Below are positions 36,801-49,803 of a stretch of 64,000 bases of DNA, piece by piece; the first letter of the stretch is position 1; each line of letters opens with the position of its first letter. Where the stretch lies: positions 1,568,616-1,632,615 of the forward strand of contig CP096135.1 in NCBI GenBank assembly GCA_023213195.1. Reading direction: 5' to 3'. The notes under the pieces were generated by a model. That model worked only from the letters and a program-made list of their open reading frames with translations, had not been told where the DNA came from and searched no databases. This DNA is from Sphingobacteriales bacterium JAD_PAG50586_3. GTDB lineage: Bacteria > Bacteroidota > Bacteroidia > CAMBQF01. Position numbers and translations under genes: made by a program.

Positions 36801-39800
36801 ATTGCTACAAGACCCGGCATATACAATACGGCGGAACCATGTTGTTTGCGATAGTGTACCCGGGGTATAATCTTCAATTGTTGCGCCACTAATAGGTGTA
36901 AAGCCGGTAGTAGCAGAAGTTGTACTAGACTCCCATTGGTACGTAGGACCACTTGGGTTGGTAGTTGGTGTGCTGCCATCAAGCGCAGTAGGTGCTGTAC
37001 CACTACAAATGGTTTGTGCTGCGGTAACTGTGTTTAGTGTTATAGAGCAGGCCGCAAACTCATCCATTCCAATGTCGGGCGTGCTGCTGCGTGCCTCATT
37101 ATCAAAGTCGGTAGCTAAAGTTATCGGGGTGCCTCTGTCGCTTACAAACTGGTAGCTTTCTCCATCGGTAGTAGAAATATGTACGTCAGATAATGGGTTT
37201 ACAAACAGGTTGTCTGCATTTAATAAGCCCGATGCAAAGTTTGATGAGCCTGCTGTATAAGTCGCTGTAAAGCTGTTCAAATCATCGCCAGACGATGTTT
37301 GCCAGTTTGCCAGTGTTAAACGGTTAGTTGTTCCCCAACGGCCCAGGTATGATCTAGCACCATCTGCAACAGCAAGAAAATTATAATCGCTGTTGTTAAA
37401 GTTGTTACCAAAGTTAGAAGTTCCCTCGTTGGCAATTGCATAATGGCCAAACACAGAAGTTGAAGCACCAAGGCGCCAGTTGATAAAAATATTGTTTTTT
37501 AAATTGATGTTATCGCCTGTAACAGTACCAGAATTCCCAGGATTTCTTAAGAACGCGTATGAGCTAAAGTTGGCACCATCCAGAGGATCGCCACCGTTAG
37601 AACCGCTAATGTATACCGTGTTATATAGCACGTTAGTGTTAGAGGCAGAGTTAAGGCCAATATCAATACCATATAAACCCACACAGTTAACTGTGCTTGC
37701 ATTGTTATTAAGTGTTATTTGGTTATTGGTAATATCCCAGTTGCCATTTCCTCCGGTTGTAGAGTATACATAAATTCCTTCTGTTACCCCAAATCCACCA
37801 TAATCGCCATTTCGCATATCCCAAATAGTGTTTTTGTCAATGGTACCACTAACAGTTGAAGTACCCGGGATTAATACGCGTATACCAAAATTATAGCTTT
37901 GATATGCAAATGGATCTGTTAAAGATATAATTGGGCCTGCAATTTGGTTTCTTGATATATCATTACCTGTAGAACCGGCAGTAGGTTCTACGCGGAAACC
38001 AAAACTATTCCAACCTAAACCAGTAGCCCTTGGGCCACTAATTATGTTATCGGTTATAACTGCAGCACCTGCGGTTGAATGTTGTATACAATATACAGAG
38101 CCACCCCAATAAGCGCCTGTTTGTAATAAAGAATAGAATTTATTATTAGAATAAGTAGTTGTAGAAGTACTCGTACTTCTATTATATACACCGTACACAT
38201 ATCCCGGGAGTGGATATGTAGAGCATCCTCCGCCAGAGGTACGTATTGTGCTTGTAACATCGGGCGTAGTGCCGGTGCCTTTACCAAATGTATTATTTGT
38301 AATTGTAGCAACAGTAGAACCGGCAATATCAATACAACGTATTGCAACATAGTCGCAACCCGATGTCCAAATGTTAGATATGTTATTGTTATCGATAGTA
38401 ACGTTGCCGGCATTAATACTCATACCATATAATATAGTCTCTGTAGAACCGCCTGAATAGCTATTGCCCCAATATGTAACAGAACCTCCGGTACCACACT
38501 GTGCAGAGCTGCCGCCAATCCAGTTATTGCTAATACTATTTCCGGTAGAAGAGCTGCCGGGCACAAACTCAATTGCCGTTTGTACGCTTTGCCCGTTTAT
38601 GCCGGTATTGTAAATACTGTTTCCGTTTATGTTCCAGTTGCTGCCATTGGCTGCTTTTACACGTATACCATACGCACGCGTGCCTGTGCCACCGCTCCAA
38701 GCCATAAAGTTGTAAATTTCATTGTCTTGTATGGTAATGTTAGAGCTGGTATCGGCAACAATACAGTTAACAGCCCAAGCACTGCCACCATGTATTAAGT
38801 TGTTATTAATAACAATGTTTGAAGAGCTTTGGGCCAGCTTAACAACGCCACCAATTGATTTGGTTGATTGTCCTTCAATATCGCAAAAGCGTACGGTATC
38901 ATTCTGTGCGGTGTGGCTAAACTTAATTACACTGTTTTCTGTACCTAAACTGCTAGCATAAGTGTTAGCAAACTTAAGGTAACGGGTAGTTCCTGTGCCG
39001 TTGTAACGACCATCAAAAGTAACGCGGTCGGCACCTGCAATGCGTATAACGGCAACGTTAGAAGAAACACTTCCGGTAATGGTTTTAAGCGATGCATCCT
39101 CGGGTTGCACGAGTACTTTGTAGCCTGTTCCACAATGTTCTGTCCACTGGTTTAGTGGGTTACTTCCGTCTTCTGTAGTATTACTTCTTACCAATACAGT
39201 TAAGTTGCCCGATAAGCCACTGGTATTAATAGCTGCAAATAAACCACCTGTGCCAGAGAAAGAAGGGTAGGTAGCACCGCCTGTAGCACCTACAGTAACT
39301 GTTCCGGTTAGGGGAGAAGTTGCCGAAACAACAAAAGAGCTGTACACAGTAGCCTCCGGACTTGGAGCTGCGTTAACAGCAGAGTGCAACGGTGTTGTAG
39401 CGTTAAAGTGGCTGTACCAAACGTTAGGTGCCGCAGCCTGGTCTTGTGCCGCTACATAGTAATAGTATGTTTGGCCCGCAACTACACCTGTAATGTTAGC
39501 AGTAAACGGATAGGTATTGCCAGTTGGTGCGCCGGCAGTAACCGCTGTCCAGCTAGAGGCTGTAGATTCTTTATACCAAAGTGTTGGGGCTAAAGAGCCT
39601 GTGCCAACCCCGGTGCCCACATCGGTAACAGTTGCTGTAACCGGTATGGTTATAGTAGTACCGCACGCTGCACTTTGTGTGCCAATTGCAGAAACAGTTA
39701 CAACAGGGGTATAAATATCAGTACCATCGGCAGCATCTGTTGTGCTAATAGGCTGGAATGAACCCGACTCGTGCGCGCCAATGGCTGTTGGTGCTGTACT

Positions 39801-42800
39801 TCCTGTTGCCCTTGATGTGTAGCCGTATGCATCGCTAGTTATACCTGCAATACCCAAGCCTGCTCCTGCTGCGCAGTTGCTATTGCCCAGCATCAGGTTA
39901 AACGATGCAGTATCGGCTGTGGCCGATGTAAAGTTAATTTTAGCCAGCGTTCCAATTCCCGACAGCATATTTTGACCTGAAATTGAAGCACGTATAGCAT
40001 GCAAAGCGGTTACGCCGGTAACAGCATTTGTTCCATCAACACTAAAACCATAATATGTAGTAATGGCGGGGTTGGTTTGGAAAATATTATTATCCATTGT
40101 TATGTTACCCGACGTGTTTGATGCGTATGCAAAGTGGCGAGATGTTGACAAACCGCCGGTACGGTTATTAGCAAAAATATTGTTCCTCACAATTTCGGCC
40201 CCTGTCGGCGTTGCCGACCTATACATTGCGTAAGTATTACCTGCTACGCTGGTCGATGTTGATGCTCCGGTAATGAATACCGAGTTGTAGTAAATGTTGT
40301 TTACAGCTGTTGAGGCATCTTGTATACCGACTAATACGTTAGAATAATCAATATCTGTATTATCAGCCCTTACTCCTAAACGTATTACGTTATTTATAAC
40401 GTTACAAGCGCCTGAGGTAAGGTAAATACCTGCCTGTATGTTGTTGCTGGTAGAATTGTTGGGAGTGAAACTATGTATACTATTGGCAGAAATGGTATTA
40501 GTGGCACCCGTTGTTGAGCCTGCAAAATTAATACCATAAGCCCTAATTGTTACATTTGCATTTGTTATTAGCGAGTGGATGGTATTGCCCGATATGGTTT
40601 GTCCAGCTGTTGAACTAGTCATATTAATACCAATAGCAGCAATGCTTGTATTGTTTTGAGAGTTATTCCGTATTACGGTAATCTTGTTGTTGCTAATAGT
40701 ATTTATACCGGCAGTAACACTAATACCAACAGTTTGGGTGGTTTGTGTAGTAACCGATGATGTAATATCTGTAATAAGGTTATTGCTAATAGTATTAGCC
40801 CCGTTGGTTGATGCTGATATAATACCAAACGCCGCAGGACCTGTAGAGGCGCTAAAGCTTGTTCCTGCACTTAGGTTTCTAATACTATTACCTGTGATAG
40901 TATACTGCCCGCCGCCAGTAACAGAAATACCACCCACACCTGCCGATGCCGGGGTATTAGCATTGGTACTTGTATTTGGGTTGGTAAGGTTGGCAATTAT
41001 ATTATTGGTAATAGGTTGGGCGCCAGATGTAGCCGTGTTAATAATACCCTGTATAGATAGCGGGTTGGCAGAACCTGTTGCCGAAGTAACCTGTATGCTA
41101 TTTGCCAGTGTTGGGCTACCAATTGTATTGCCCGATATTGTGTTTGTTCCCGTAGTGGTATTAATACCGTAAAAGGTTCCACCATACGCGCCTGTAAATG
41201 TAGATAAGGAAATATTACCAATATTGTTATTTGATATGCTTACCGTACCTGTTGATACGCTGCGTATACCATACATCTGTGTTACGCCGTTGCCCCAAAA
41301 ACCTAAACTAATATTGGTGCCAGATGCAATACTGGTTGTAGAACCAATAGTGTTGCCACTAATAGTGCTATTACCCGCCGCAACATATATACCGCAAAAA
41401 GCAGGTGGCGTTATATTTACAGTAGTACTAGCTGATAAATAGGTAATAGCCTGAATAGTATTATCTGTAATGCTGGTTGTGCCACTGATAGCCCAAATAG
41501 CAGTAAAACGGCCAGAGCCGCCACCTGTATTAATGGTGTAAGAGCCTGTACCAGCGCTGGTATTATAACCAATAATGTTGTTGCTAATGGTAGTTGTTTG
41601 TCCCGTTACGGCTTCAGCTACGCGTATAACATAATGTTCGTTTACGGTAGTGCGTGTGCCTACGGCTGTTTGGTAAAACTTATTTCCATTAATTGTAAAG
41701 TTAGAACTGCCCGAAGCTAACCAAATACCGCTACTTTGTTGGGCGGTAGCGTAAAAATTATAAATATTACAGTTAGAAATAGTGTTGCCAGAGTTTTCTT
41801 TGCCTGTTGTTCCCGTTGATAAAATTGCATTGTATGGATAAGCCGTAGCCGTTGTTAAATCGCGTATGTCGCAATTATCAATCAGGTTATTGTCGTTACC
41901 TGTTGTGCCAGTAGTAGTAGAAAAATGTATGGTGGCAGAAGTTGTACTTGTATTAATCGTACCACCCTCAATAATGCAGTTTTTGATAGTATTATTTGTT
42001 GCATCATTAATTAATAAGAAAGTACCCGCTGCCGCAGTAGTATTTCTATTACGGAAAGTTAAATATCGGTTAGTACCCGTACCACCTGTAATTGTTACAC
42101 GGTCAGCCCCATTTAATCTAAATAAGTTACCGGCATATCCGGTAGCATCACTGCTAATAGTTCGTAGTGTTGTTCCATCGGCCTGTATAGTTAATGTGTA
42201 ATTACTATTTGTTGGCGATTCTACCCACTGGTTTAGGGCATGTGTACCAAGCTCTCCTGTTAAATCAGATACTATATTTACAGTAAGGTTTCCGGTTAAT
42301 TGAGACGCGTTTATGGCTTGGAATATTCCGCCATCATTAGTTAGCGATGGGTAGTTACCACCAGTACCAACAGTAACTGTACCCTAGCAAGGTAGTAAGG
42401 TAAAAGTGTTTATTGTGCCGCCTATAGGGAAGGCCGCTGTTGTTAAAGCAACAGTGGCGGGCGCTGCGGTAAAAGTGCCTGAACTTATGCCAACGTTGGG
42501 TATTGTTGCAAGGTCTTGGGCTACAACAAAAAACTGTATAACATCGCCTGGGGCAGCAGTTGTATTTAGCAGGGTTAAGTCAACATTGAAAGTGAAAGGT
42601 GAACTGCCTGTAGTGCTTTCAACCCATTTCCAACCCGCAGTAGCTGCTGTGTTGTCGTTAAAGGTATTGGAAAGATCTGTTGATTTTTTGTAGTATATAC
42701 GGGTGCCGTTCCGGCAGTAATATCAATTCCTGATGCATCACTAGCATTGGCTGTGATAGCAAATGTTGAAACAATGTTACAAGGAGGGGTAACCGCGTTT

Positions 42801-45800
42801 GCAGCTACTAATGGAGGGGTTTGGTCTACTGGAACAAAATTACCTGCATCTGCACCCAAATCAATAGGCGTGTTAGCTACATCTGTGCGGTCATCGCCAT
42901 CAATATCGGTATTTACAGCAGGGCTAATGGTTGTTCCAACGCCCTCAATAGGTGTAGGGTTTGTAGTGCTAATGTGTAGGTTTGCAGCAGCAGTTGTAGG
43001 AGCTATAAATTGGGGGTCGCCACTTAATGAGTTATCATCAAAAGCTGTATTATTATATATATCAGCAATTGTTGTACGGTAGTTTGTGCCTCCGTCATAT
43101 GTTGCTAAGGCACCACCAGTTCCTGTTGCTTGGTATAAATTGTAGTTAGATCCGGTTAAGTTAGTTGCATTAACACAGAAAATGGCAGTATTTCTTGCCG
43201 TTCCAGATGTTCCGTTGTTACGGTTGTTTACAAAAATGTTGTTTGCCAGGTTTGTTGTGCCTGTAGTGGTTTTATAAAAAGCAGCAGTGCCAATAGTATT
43301 GGATGCAGCAGCGGTACCGCCAATATATACAGAGTTGTGGGTAATTTTATATGTACCCGTAGTTATAACATCTATACCACGTATGATATGATTTGTAACA
43401 ACAGAGGTACCGGTACTATCAATGCCCAAGCGTATCATATTATTAAAACAATGAGAGTTGCCTGCATTTAAGGCAATTCCCGTCATGTTTCCACTAGTAG
43501 AGCTAGTAACTAGGCGGAAGCTATGGATGTTGTTATTAGAAACATCTTGTGCTGTGCTTGGACCTGTGTGATTAATACCGGTTATTTTAGCCGCACCACT
43601 GCCTGTTGCCAAGTATAATGATTTTATGGTGTTTTGGTTTACAGTTACTAAAGAAGCGGCTGTACCACCTACGCTTATGCCAAACATGTTTGGTATTGTA
43701 GTAGCACTTGCAATTGCTGTTAGCGTAGAAATAGTATTATTTCGGATAGTTATATTACTTGCAACATTGCCCAATATTCCATTACAGCTTGTAACGCTAC
43801 CGTTGGTTTGTGTTACACCGGCTATTGTATTACCATTAATGTCTACTGTGGTGCCCGCTCCAAATTGAATACCGGTAAAAACAGTACCTGTCAGGTTTAT
43901 AGAGTTAGCAGAGTTAGTATTGCCTATAAGGTTGCCAGTAATACTTACATTGCCAACACCAACCTCAATACCTGTAAACAAACCAGACCCACTAAACTCT
44001 TGTATTATATTATTGCTAATGGTTGCTGTTCCGCCAGTTGTATAGACCTGCACATCAATACCTGTAAAACTTGTTGCGCCATTATTCCACACTCCTGTAA
44101 CATTTCCACTACCATCGCGTGCCGCGCCACCAATCTTATTACTGTTTATAATATAATCATTTGCAGTATTTGAGTTTAAGTATATTGCTACGGAAGTTGC
44201 TGTGGCATTAAAAAGGTTGTTATTATTAATATTCCAGCCAACGCCGGTGTATTGGTTTGCGTTAATACCATAAGTTCTAAATAGGCTAATGTTATTATTA
44301 GCAATTGTAACATGATCGTTAAAGCGGGTATTAGTTCCTTCACTATAAATTGCGTTAACAGCACTTGCGGTTGTGTTAAGGCTGCCTATGATATTGTTAT
44401 TAGCAATACCTAAACTGTCATTACCAAAACCACTTGCATTGGCAGTAGAAATATGTATTATACCTACAGAGGCTCCGGTTGACGTGCCTGAAAGTGTAAG
44501 AAAGCGCAAAGTGTCACGCTGCGAGTCATTATTAAAAAGTATAACAGCGCCTGAAGATGCGGCCAAAGTATTGGTAATTGTCCACTCACTAGTACCTATT
44601 CCTCCGGCACGGCCATCAAAAATTACCCTGTCGGCACCATTGAAATTAATCAATGGGTTATTAGCACCTGGGGTGCCCGATGTTACCCTGGCTGTAACCC
44701 CGGTTTGTGGCCTAAAAATAACAGTAAACGGACCACCACTACCATAGCTTAATTGGTTTATTGCAATAGGGAATGTTTCGCCAGAAGTTCCATTATAAGT
44801 GCTTAGTAATTCAAAAACAAGATTACTGCATACTGCCGATTGATTTAGTGCTGCAACCGCCGCTGTAATACTAGTATAGTCTCCGCCGCTGCCAATGGTA
44901 TAGTTTCCGTTTAAACATGGCTTAGAGCCAATGGTAAAAAAGCCTAAAGCTGTTGGCACGGTTGCGGTGCTTATAATCTCACTGGTTAGCAGGCCGCCAA
45001 TAGAGTTGTATGTGCCTGTAAGGGTTGATGATGTTCCAATGGCATTTGTGCCTGTGGCAGTATAGGTGTCATCATCAATTTGCACGTTACCAATAGAGGT
45101 AAACACGCTGGTGCCGCTAATTTTTTGTGCTTGCCAATAACGGGTTCCTGTAGTGATGAGGCTGAAATAAGTACTATTGCCTCCGCCTGTTGTGCCATCG
45201 GTAACTTCTGCCCTAACAATAAAAGCACCACCGGTGTTGGTTATGGGGTTGATAAGTTGAAACATGCCATAGCCTGCCGTTGTACCTATTGGAAAAGAGT
45301 ATGTTGAACCTGTAGCTAAGCTAGCAGGAAAAGTGCGTTGCAAGGGGCCGTTAACATAGCTGGTGGATGACCCGCCTACAACGCTTGCCGCTGTAGTGCC
45401 CGATACTGTTAAAATGTTGGTAGAGGTAGTATTTAACAGGCCCGATGTCATGTTTAACGTTGCCGTGGTAACAGGAGCGTTTAGCGTTACAGCTGCTCCA
45501 ACTGCTTTTGCAATGGTTAAGGCAAAAATAGAAGAGCCAGTAAGTGTGCCGGGTGTAAAGGTAGTGTTGGTATTGCCAGCTAATATAAGAGTTGACGAAG
45601 AGTTACATGTAAAAGTGCCGTTGTTTAAATAGTTGCCTTCTAGGGTTATTGTGTTACCAACGCTCCCTAGTGAGAAAGTACCTGCATCAATGGTTAATGT
45701 GTTTTTTACAACAGCATTTCCAACAGCTAATGTACCCGTTTGTCCTGCTTTATTTATAGTTAAATTATCGTAAGTGGCAATCTTTATAGTTTGCGCACCA

Positions 45801-46652
45801 GTACCGTTATATGCAATGGTATTAGGCGTATTGGTTGTACAGTTAAGGTTAGTAACTGTTAATGTGCCACCAATATTTAATTGGGTATTTGCGCCCATTA
45901 TTAAGGTGCCTGTACCCGCAAATGCTGTGCCTACGGTTAAAAGAGGTATATTGTTTGTATAAGAAGCTGCTCCAATAGAAATTGTTAGGTTTGTAAAAGT
46001 AGTTGGACTTGTTGTGCCCGAAATAGTTTTGTTTGTTCCACTTAATGTGTACACACTTGTACCAGAGGTAAATGTGCCATTATTTGTAAAGTCTCCGGCA
46101 ATACTTACAGTACCAGAACTGCCATTAAAAGTACCGGCATTTAAAAAATTACCCGCTATTGTTGTAGCACCTGTTGTGCCGTTATAAGTTCCATTATTGG
46201 TAAAATCACCCCCGAAAGTGAATCCTTCGTTGGCAGTATTATTCCATATACCGTTATTGGTAAAAGCACCGGTAAAGGTTTTGGTACCTGTTGTGCTGGT
46301 GTTATTTACTGTAGCGCCAGCCGAAACTGTCGTAGCTCCGGCAACGGTAAGGTTAAAACCTCCAATATTTAATACACCACTTGTACCCCCCTACAGTAAG
46401 TGAAGTTACTCCTTGCGAAACAAGTGCCGCTACGGTTACTGTATGCCCATCTTGAATGGTAACATTACCATTATTTGCGGCGCTACTGGCGGGGATAACG
46501 GTTGAGGTTGCCCAGGTTGAGCCGTTATACCTTTCCCAAGTGGCTGCTGTGCCCCAGTTACCAGTTATACGCGAGCGAAAATCACCGTTTACTTGCGCAC
46601 CTGCAAAAAACGTAAAAATCAAACAAATTGAAACCAGTAAGAACTTCTTCAT
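33853..46652 (-). CDS. Giant beta-helix repeat surface protein with T9SS type A sorting domain (frameshifts and one internal stop)
   Basis: Repaired length about 4,265 residues. Signal peptide (FLLVSICLIFTFFAGAQ). Long stretches of short parallel-beta-helix turns (SNNNIGNIS, NTISGNTIGS, ADRVIFDGR, ITDNTIQAI) with repeated DxT-type segments such as GTVTVGTGGNYPSLTNDGGIFQAIN introduce each helix; Ig-like segments follow in the last 900 residues, and the final about 80 residues (YPNPAQNELHVNVNL to QKLVITK) form the T9SS type A domain. Beta-helix proteins of this kind often bind or cleave polysaccharides, but I see no catalytic motif. Breaks: extra G at 46386, missing C at 42701, TAG at 42384-42386 (CCTAG for CCTGG), CCAAGG at 36656 and CCTTGG at 34466. 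All repair to one frame. Confidence 0.82.
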
Positions 46653-47050
46653 ATTGATACTTAGAATAAATTTATTAACAAACCGGCGTGAAGATATGTA
46701 AAATAGTTGAATTGTGCAAGTACCAAGGGGTTTGATAGGGTTTTTAAGCCTAATTTAAGGTCGGTTTTTAAACAATCATAAAAACATTAAGTTAACATTA
46801 TCAACACATTAGCTTTAAAAACAGCAAATTATTCTCTGTACTGTCTTTATACTAAGTTGGTTGGCAAACCTTAACAACAAATTCCTAATAGGGTTATTAG
46901 TTATGTTTTAACCCATATTAGTTAGCCTTTAGTTTTATCCTAACATTGCTCTTAGGCTCTTCTTTTGACGTCTTTGTTTCAACATAAATTTATTGGCATG
47001 TAAGTAAACTTATAGTACTTTGCCTGTGCATTTTAATTTGATAAAAGAGC
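46653..47050. other. Divergent intergenic region between the beta-helix gene and the sugar transporter
   Basis: About 400 AT-rich bases without an ORF. It should hold both promoters. For the transporter, TTGG at 46993-46996 and TAGTACTTTG at 47013-47022 resemble -33 and -7 elements, although the -7 spacing is one base short of consensus. I see no clear operator. Confidence 0.45.
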
Positions 47051-48340
47051 ATGGCTGCAACAATTGGCAATACACCTACCCATAACGGTTCTCAAACCAA
47101 CTATACATCGGCGCTTGTAACGCTAACCTCACTGTTTTTTATGTGGGGCTTTTTAACATCGTTAAACGATATTTTAATCCCCCACCTGAAGTCGGTATTT
47201 GAGTTGAGCTACGCTCAGGTTATGTTGGTGCAATCGGCATTTTTTATTGCCTACTTTGTAATGTCGCTGCCTGCAAGGTGGGTAGTAAGCCGGTTTGGCT
47301 ATCGCAAAGGTATTTTAACAGGGTTAGGCATTGCAAGTTTGGGCGCATTGTTGTTTTACCCTGCGGCGGCCATGCTGTCGTACCCCATGTTTTTAGTGGC
47401 GTTGTTTGTACTGGCATCGGGCATAACGGTGTTACAGGTAGCTGCCAATCCGTATGTGGCAGTATTGGGGCCAGAGAAAACAGCATCGAGCCGTTTAACC
47501 CTATCGCAAGCGTTAAACTCATTAGGGCATACCATAGGGCCATACATTGGTGCTTTGCTGATTTTAGGAGGAACGGTATTAACGACCGAACAACTACTAA
47601 AACTGCCTGCACTTGAACAGTTGGAATACAAGATGGATAAGGCCGCCCTGGTGCAGGTGCCATACATTGGGTTAGCCATTGCATTGCTGTTGCTTATGGT
47701 ATTTATGGCGCTGGTTAAGCTGCCTGTTATTGCTAATGTAGAAGACCATGGTGCTACCAACACCCGCCTTGCCGATGCATTGAAACACAAAGGGCTATTA
47801 CTTGCCGCTATTGGCATATTTGTATACGTAGGGGCAGAGGTTTCTATAGGCAGCTTTTTGGTTAACTTTTTTGGCCAGCCTAACATTGGCGGGTTGAAGG
47901 AGGAAGAGGCAGGCAAGCTGGTATCGTACTACTGGCTGGCGGCTATGATAGGGCGCTTTGCCGGCTCGTTCATTATGCAAAAAACAAACCCTGCAAAGGC
48001 ATTAGGCTATAGCGCAGTTACCGCTATGTTGCTGGTGTTGGCAACCATGTTTGGCAGTGGGCAGGCAGCCATGGTAAGTGTAATTTGTGTAGGCCTGTTC
48101 AACTCAATCATGTTCCCCACTATATTTACGTTAGGCATAAACGGGCTGGGCAAACTAACAGGACAAGGCTCTGCGGTACTTATAATGTGCATTGTGGGCG
48201 GAGGTGTAATTCCGCTATTGCAGGGTGCTTTAGCCGATGAGGTAGGCATTCAAAAAGCATTTATCATTCCCGTTATATGCTACGCGTACATAGTGTGGTT
48301 TGCTTTTAGGGCTCAGGGTTCAGCAGGCAGGGTTCAGTAA
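47051..48340 (+). CDS. FucP-family sugar MFS transporter
   Basis: 429 residues with about twelve hydrophobic segments. SLNDILIPHLKSVFELSYAQVMLVQSAFF near the N-terminus is typical of the FucP (fucose/glucose/galactose:H+ symporter) branch of the MFS; LFNSIMFPTIFTLGI in the second half also fits. The GH125 gene follows 16 bases later, and a GH92 gene is downstream, so the likely substrate is mannose or another hexose freed by those enzymes. Confidence 0.88.
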   Translation: MAATIGNTPTHNGSQTNYTSALVTLTSLFFMWGFLTSLNDILIPHLKSVFELSYAQVMLVQSAFFIAYFVMSLPARWVVSRFGYRKGILTGLGIASLGALLFYPAAAMLSYPMFLVALFVLASGITVLQVAANPYVAVLGPEKTASSRLTLSQALNSLGHTIGPYIGALLILGGTVLTTEQLLKLPALEQLEYKMDKAALVQVPYIGLAIALLLLMVFMALVKLPVIANVEDHGATNTRLADALKHKGLLLAAIGIFVYVGAEVSIGSFLVNFFGQPNIGGLKEEEAGKLVSYYWLAAMIGRFAGSFIMQKTNPAKALGYSAVTAMLLVLATMFGSGQAAMVSVICVGLFNSIMFPTIFTLGINGLGKLTGQGSAVLIMCIVGGGVIPLLQGALADEVGIQKAFIIPVICYAYIVWFAFRAQGSAGRVQ

Positions 48341-48356
48341 AATCAATTATTCAACT

Positions 48357-49793
48357 ATGAAAAACACCCGCCGCGATATGATTAAAACCGCCGCCATTGC
48401 TACTACAGGATTGGCGCTGGGTTTACATAAAAATGCCTTCGCTTTCAGCTTTGATGCCTTCCCAACAAAACGCCCTTTGCCTGCCAACCGTAGGTTTGTA
48501 AGCGATGCGGTAGAGAACCTTATTATAGAAGTTAAAAAGGGCATTGCCGATGAAGAAGTAGCTTGGCTGTTTGAGAATTGCTACCCCAACACCTTAGACA
48601 CTACCGTTACCGTTGGCGAGCTTAACGGCAAGCCTGATACCTTTGTTATTACAGGCGATATTAAAGCCATGTGGCTGCGCGATAGCACCGCCCAGGTGTG
48701 GCCCTATCTCCCCTTGGTTACTAAAGACAAAGAACTGAAAAAGCTGATAGAGGGCGTTATCCGCCGCCAAACCAAATGCATCAATATAGACCCTTATGCC
48801 AACGCCTTTAATAAGGGCAAAACAGGCAGTGGCTGGATAACCGACAAAACCACCATGAAGCTGGAGTTGCACGAGCGTAAATGGGAGATAGACTCGCTAT
48901 GCTACCCCATACGCCTGGCCCACGGCTATTGGAAAACTACCGGCGATACAGCGGTGTTTGACGAGGAGTGGCAAAAGGCCATGCGCACAGTGCTTACCAC
49001 GTTTAAAGCCCAACAGCGCAAAACCGATAACGGCCCCTACAAGTTCCAACGTATTACCGAAACATCTACCGATACACTGCCCCTTTCGGGCTATGGCAAC
49101 CCTACCAAAAAGGTGGGACTTATACATTCCATGTTCCGCCCGAGTGATGATGCCTGTATCTATCCTTACCTAATACCATCCAACCTGTTTGCCGAAACCA
49201 GCCTGCGCCAGGTGGCCGACATCTTTCTCGATGTGTTGCTTGACAAAGAGTTTGCCGCGCAATGCAACACCCTGGCCGATGAGGTTGCCGGTGCCGTAAA
49301 ACTATACGCCATACAGCTGCACAAAACCTACGGCAATATGTATGCTTACGAGGTTGATGGTTTTGGCAACGCCCTGTTTATGGACGATGCCAATGTGCCA
49401 TCGCTACTAGCGCTGCCTTATTTAGGCTGCTGCACACCCAACGACGCTACCTACCAAAACACCCGCAAGTTTGTGTTGAGCAACGACAATCCCTACTTCT
49501 TCAAAGGCCTGTATGCCGAGGGTATTGGTGGGCCCCACGTAGGCATGGATATGGTTTGGCCCATGAGTATTATTATGCGCGCCCTTACCAGTACCGACGA
49601 TAAAGAGATAACCCAATGCATTAAAATGCTAAAAGCCACCCACGCCAAAACAGGTTTTATGCACGAGGCCTTTAACAAAGACAACCCCACCAACTACACC
49701 CGCAAGTGGTTTGCCTGGGCCAACACCCTCTTCGGCGAGTTGATAGTGAAACTCTACAACGAGAAGCCGGAGTTGCTAAAGCAGGTGTTTTAA
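48357..49793 (+). CDS. GH125 exo-alpha-mannosidase with Tat-like signal
   Basis: 478 residues from the ATG at 48357. The N-terminus NTRRDMIKTAAIATTGLALGL has a twin-arginine-type RRxMIK signal. The rest matches GH125 (former DUF1237): GDIKAMWLRDSTAQVWPYLPL, GSGWITDKTTMKLELHERKWEIDSLCYPIRLA, SMFRPSDDACIYPYLIPSN, GPHVGMDMVWPMSIIMRAL and FAWANTLFGELIV. The family removes terminal alpha-1,6-mannose from N-glycans or mannan. It forms an operon with the transporter. The product is probably periplasmic. Confidence 0.93.
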   Translation: MKNTRRDMIKTAAIATTGLALGLHKNAFAFSFDAFPTKRPLPANRRFVSDAVENLIIEVKKGIADEEVAWLFENCYPNTLDTTVTVGELNGKPDTFVITGDIKAMWLRDSTAQVWPYLPLVTKDKELKKLIEGVIRRQTKCINIDPYANAFNKGKTGSGWITDKTTMKLELHERKWEIDSLCYPIRLAHGYWKTTGDTAVFDEEWQKAMRTVLTTFKAQQRKTDNGPYKFQRITETSTDTLPLSGYGNPTKKVGLIHSMFRPSDDACIYPYLIPSNLFAETSLRQVADIFLDVLLDKEFAAQCNTLADEVAGAVKLYAIQLHKTYGNMYAYEVDGFGNALFMDDANVPSLLALPYLGCCTPNDATYQNTRKFVLSNDNPYFFKGLYAEGIGGPHVGMDMVWPMSIIMRALTSTDDKEITQCIKMLKATHAKTGFMHEAFNKDNPTNYTRKWFAWANTLFGELIVKLYNEKPELLKQVF

Positions 49794-49803
49794 AACTCTC
49801 CCC

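Noticed and set aside
6255..42386. Amber codon recoding or selenocysteine-type readthrough at the in-frame TAGs (6255 and 42384)
   Set aside because: Both TAGs read as CTAGG where CCAGG gives Gln in a good context, matching the other CCWGG errors; no recoding signal is visible.
34325..46403. Plus-strand ORFs, up to about 160 codons, across the beta-helix gene
   Set aside because: They are hydrophobic Val/Pro/Leu-rich shadows of the Gly/Thr/Asn-rich minus-strand frame.
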